Below are positions 60,601 to 64,000 of a DNA stretch of 64,000 nt, one piece after another. The stretch's first letter is position 1. Each line of letters opens with the position of its first letter. Position numbers and translations under genes: made by a program. The DNA comes from Coturnix japonica. Taxonomy: Eukaryota; Chordata; Aves; Galliformes; Phasianidae. Under the pieces are notes generated by a model. It had not been told where the DNA came from and made no database searches. It saw nothing but the letters and a program-made list of their open reading frames with translations. The DNA is taken from the NCBI RefSeq assembly GCF_001577835.2, contig NC_029529.1, positions 8,434,157 through 8,498,156 of the forward strand, in the 5' to 3' direction.

Positions 60601-63600
60601 TTCTTTCTCTTTTTTTTAGTGAACATCTGTGTCACATTTATTTCATTACTTTCTGAGGTTTGTTATACCCATTATTTGGTAATGTGAAGTTTTATTTAAA
60701 GAAAGTAGTGAAGCTGAGCTGCTTCTACAGTTGTGCTGTAGTTCCAGTATCTGTTTACACATAGGTGCAGTGTAAGTGGGGAGCTTTTCCAGGTAAAGCT
60801 GATATGCAAGAAGGTGCATACAAATATTATCCAACATTGCCCAGGAAAACCCATCTCTGACCAAGTCAGACCTGACGGAGCTAATGGGAGGTGTAACACA
60901 CTGGGTGCTTGTGGACCAGGAATCAGGTTCTTGTACAGGACATGAAGTGCTGGCAATCCTTCATCTGTTTTTTTTAGCAGGTTGAGCTTCTCAGTGTGGG
61001 TTTACTAATAACCTTTTTCAGATGTTCTGATTATTATAAAATGGAATAGTTGCCTTATGCCAGGTGTGTGGAGGACTTGTGAAATTGATACTGTTATTTT
61101 GCAACCAAATGGAAACTGTACTAAGGATAGATTTTCCTGCAAGGCTATTAACTAATAATGCTTCCAACTGAATTTCGTAAGGAAGTTCTTCAGTTCAAAA
61201 TGAGAATTGTAGGTAAGTTCATTTTGAGAGCATTGAGTCTGATCTCAGATCTGGCATTCCCTGTTAGATTGAGCTGCTCAGATGGACTTTGGGAAGCTGC
61301 TGCTGTTCTTGCAGATGCGAGTCCTTCCTATCAAAGGAGAAAAGTCACTTTAAAATCTTTTAGATGAGATACCTCTGGTTCCATAGCAAAACCAGAAGGC
61401 TGTATGAAAACAATGGAACAGGCTGTGGAAGTGGTGCAGTGTCTCACAGGCTCTGCCTTGTCCTGTGGTGGTTCTGAGGTTTCTTGTCTCCAGTGACGAA
61501 CCCTCCATCCCTTCCTTACAGAGCTGTGTGTCTGGCTCCCACCCCTGTGTGTTTATCTGGCTCGTAACACGATGTCCTGCAGCTGCTGGGAGTAGATCTG
61601 GTGTGGGGTGCGGGAGCGACTCAGCAGCAGCTGTGGGAATCGCTGTTGGTGCGCACCAGTTCTCATGAAGCTCAGAACATCTTCCCTTTGGTTAAACTGC
61701 GTTGGAATGGAGCGATATGCTGGATGTGCTTTGGCAAAAGGAGTAGATGGGTGGAAAGGACACGGATCCATCTCTGCTGCTTGATCTGCTTTCCTCACAA
61801 GCACAGAAAGGCTGAAAAAGAACTGGAGTGTGCAAGCAGGGAAACGGCCTCTTGTTTTCTGTCAGGACTGTGAGATGTTGTCGTTTAATGAGTCACCTGC
61901 ACATTTTTATACAACCGCATCTTTAATTGTAAGTGCAACTTCCACCATGCAGCTGTGTTCTGTGCTGTCACATTCAGGGTACAGAATACCTTTCAGCTTG
62001 TTTGCTTGCTCATTTCCGAGTTTTCAGAAGCTTTTATTTGCTGTTAGATTTTCACTTTGGTGCACTGTAAATATCATGGTCCTTAATGAGATCTTTGTTC
62101 AGCTCACAGGCAGTGTTGTCTGTAGGGTCAGATGCTGACAGCAGTGGGTCCCGCTGCCCCACAATGCATGCTGCAAGAGGGGGAGTTGGCAAAAGGGGCA
62201 TTTATAAGCACATTGCTGATGGCAAAATAAGGGCTTATTGTTGCTGGAAGGAGTATTTTTTTTTTTTTCCTTATATTCAGTAATCAGATTCCGAGTCCCT
62301 TTTTGCTTTTTTTTTCTTCTTACTCGTTTAAGTGTGGACTAATGAACTTCCTGCCTCAGCATTCAAATCGACCCGAGAGGAATTTTCCCACCAGGCTGCG
62401 TGCTCCTCTGAGCACTATTCTGACCACTTGCAAATCCCATTTTTGAATTTGTAAATCTGCTGCGTGTTTTTGTGGCTGCATCTCCTGCCTGGGCAGCTGG
62501 GGGCTGTGGAGGAAGGTTTTCCCAAGCAACTGAGCTAAGCCAAGTGCCAGCAAGAAGAGGTGATGGCTCTGGAGTGGAGGAACCTTGCAAATTGAGTGTG
62601 TCCTCTGACCCTCAAATCCTGTCCAGTGCAGGGAAGGGGCTTGGTGCTCTATAGGACTGTTCTGAGTCCTTGAGAAGTCCGTGTAGATCTGACTCCTTTC
62701 TTCTAAGTGTGAGATGCTCAGCTGCTCAGGATTGCCTGTGCAGGAGCTACAGTGTATGAGCCATGCTGTCTGATGGTTCCTTGTAGTAGATCTGTGCAGT
62801 TTATTGATTCGGGTAGGTAAATCTGTCTATTGTTTTGTGATTCTCCCTTTTTCCCTTCAAGTTTTGGTCATTTCTTTCCTTCAAACTGCAAGGATTCTGC
62901 TTGGAGCCCCCCAAACCAGGCACTTGATATTCACCTATACATCTTCAGGAGCCCAAAGTAAACCTCAGCATAGCCTTGTGTTTTGTAACCTCACTGCTGA
63001 CACTGGAAGAAGCTCTCCTTGCATGTGGTATCTGCCGTGTCACACGTTAGCAGGTAGTTTGTGTTATGGAGGTGTATGTTTATAGTCTCAGAAGTAATTA
63101 TTTTATAGAGCTTATTTTGCCCGCTCTTCTGCAGGTTGATTTTGACCTATCATCCCACCTTTTGGTTTCTCTGATGTTATGTACCTGCAGTATTACAGTG
63201 CAGAATGCAGCCCTGATGTAGGGGGAATAACGGTGTGCTTCTTTCTTACCATCTCTTGTCCTGGTGCTGCTACTCCTGAGTTGCAGTTTCTATACAAACT
63301 GCTGCTTACCTGCAATTTGCAGTTGGTAGTTAGGGTCAGTCAGAGCTAAAGTTTAAAGAAACAACTGCTGTGTGTGTGAGAACTGTTGCAGTCACAGAAG
63401 GGAGAGCATAAAGGCTTTCCATACCTGCCTGGTTTGCTGTTGGGTCACGTAGTTGGTGCTGGTTTGTTCTGCAGTTTGGAAGCCCTTAACCAGGTGTTAA
63501 GTCAGTCTCCTTTCTGTGACATGAGGTCTGTTTGTGACATTGCATTTCGCTGGAGGTCCTTTAGTAAGGACAGATAAATACAGCATATGGAGTTGATTTG

Positions 63601-64000
63601 TTGCTTTCTTTTTTTTCTGTAGGAAGTGCATTTTTGTGCATTAAACAGCAACTCTATTTCTTAAATGTTTTGGAGGAGGCTCCCCACAGCAACAGAGCAT
63701 TCGGGGCTTTTTTTATTTGGTTAAAGCTCTTTATTCTCATTTTGTGATATATGTTTGGAAGGACTGCAGTGTTTGCTCTTGGTTTTGTACCAATAAATGA
63801 CATAATTTCATGTGAATGTTTTAAAAGATTAGATGATATTATAAGGGCAAGCTTAAGCCCTTCCGCTGTGAATTCACTGGTAGCCTAAGCAGAGAGAGTA
63901 CACCTTATGTCCCTGTTCTTGGTGTTCTTTTGTATCTCCTACCTACCTTGGGAGCCTGCAAAAGTAACTTGTATCGTAAAGGGGAAAGGTTGGGTGAAAT
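54652..64000 (+). other. CYTH3: CYTH3 intron 1 (5' part)
   Basis: At least 9.3 kb of first intron. The first 400 bp belong to the CpG island. The rest is ordinary intronic DNA with only short chance ORFs and T-rich runs (for example near 62255). I found no CYTH3 exon, repeat element or RNA gene in it. Confidence 0.7.
54812..54866. repeat. 17-bp GC-rich tandem repeat, about three copies, in CYTH3 intron 1
   Basis: Unit 'cctcgtcctgcccggct' starts at 54812, 54829 and 54846. It lies about 160 bp after the exon 1 donor within the CpG island. Confidence 0.92.

Overview
This is vertebrate nuclear DNA, almost certainly from a galliform bird and probably chicken (Gallus). The genes carry many small exons with GT-AG introns, the introns are short, and promoters sit in CpG-rich blocks. 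The recognisable repeats are sparse, 3'-end fragments of CR1 LINEs, the typical bird element. The gene order KDELR2 - DAGLB - RAC1 - (SMIM10-like/FAM220A) - CYTH3 matches human 7p22.1 read backwards, with every orientation conserved. I believe this block lies on chicken chromosome 14, but that is recall and not visible in the sequence.

Layout. 1-8.4 kb: KDELR2 (+ strand), exons 2-5 and the 3'UTR; exon 1 lies upstream of the window. 8.4-19.4 kb: DAGLB (+), all 15 coding exons (667 codons by my splice reconstruction), starting about 350 bp after the KDELR2 poly(A) signal. 19.9-32.5 kb: RAC1 (- strand), all six coding exons, convergent with DAGLB; the predicted protein matches human RAC1 at every residue as I recall it. 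32.5-36.9 kb: spacer with two exon-like minus-strand ORFs that I do not recognise. 36.9-44.7 kb: a two-exon plus-strand unit that appears bicistronic. Its first ORF is a 68-residue SMIM10-family membrane protein and its second, 80 nt downstream in the last exon, is a probable FAM220A (269 aa). 44.7-54.0 kb: spacer with no gene I can support. 54.0-64.0 kb: CpG island, first coding exon and first intron of CYTH3 (+), which runs off the window.

The genes are not an operon and have unrelated jobs: ER retrieval of KDEL-bearing proteins (KDELR2), 2-arachidonoylglycerol synthesis (DAGLB), Rho-family GTPase signalling (RAC1), a putative STAT3 modulator (FAM220A) and an ARF exchange factor (CYTH3). 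RAC1 and CYTH3 both act in phosphoinositide-linked actin and membrane dynamics, but their linkage is simply old vertebrate synteny.

The most interesting observation is the SMIM10-like/FAM220A arrangement. The first ORF starts in a weak Kozak context, no ATG outside its frame lies between the two starts, and the gap is 80 nt. This is what a dual-coding mRNA using leaky scanning or reinitiation would look like. Also notable are a DAGLB promoter with two NRF1 palindromes flanking an exact CLEAR/E-box palindrome, two plausible RAC1 poly(A) sites, and small tandem repeats at promoters. I saw no CRISPR array, tRNA, rRNA, endogenous retrovirus or clearly novel system. All splice sites were assigned by eye from reading frame, GT-AG sites and remembered human proteins.
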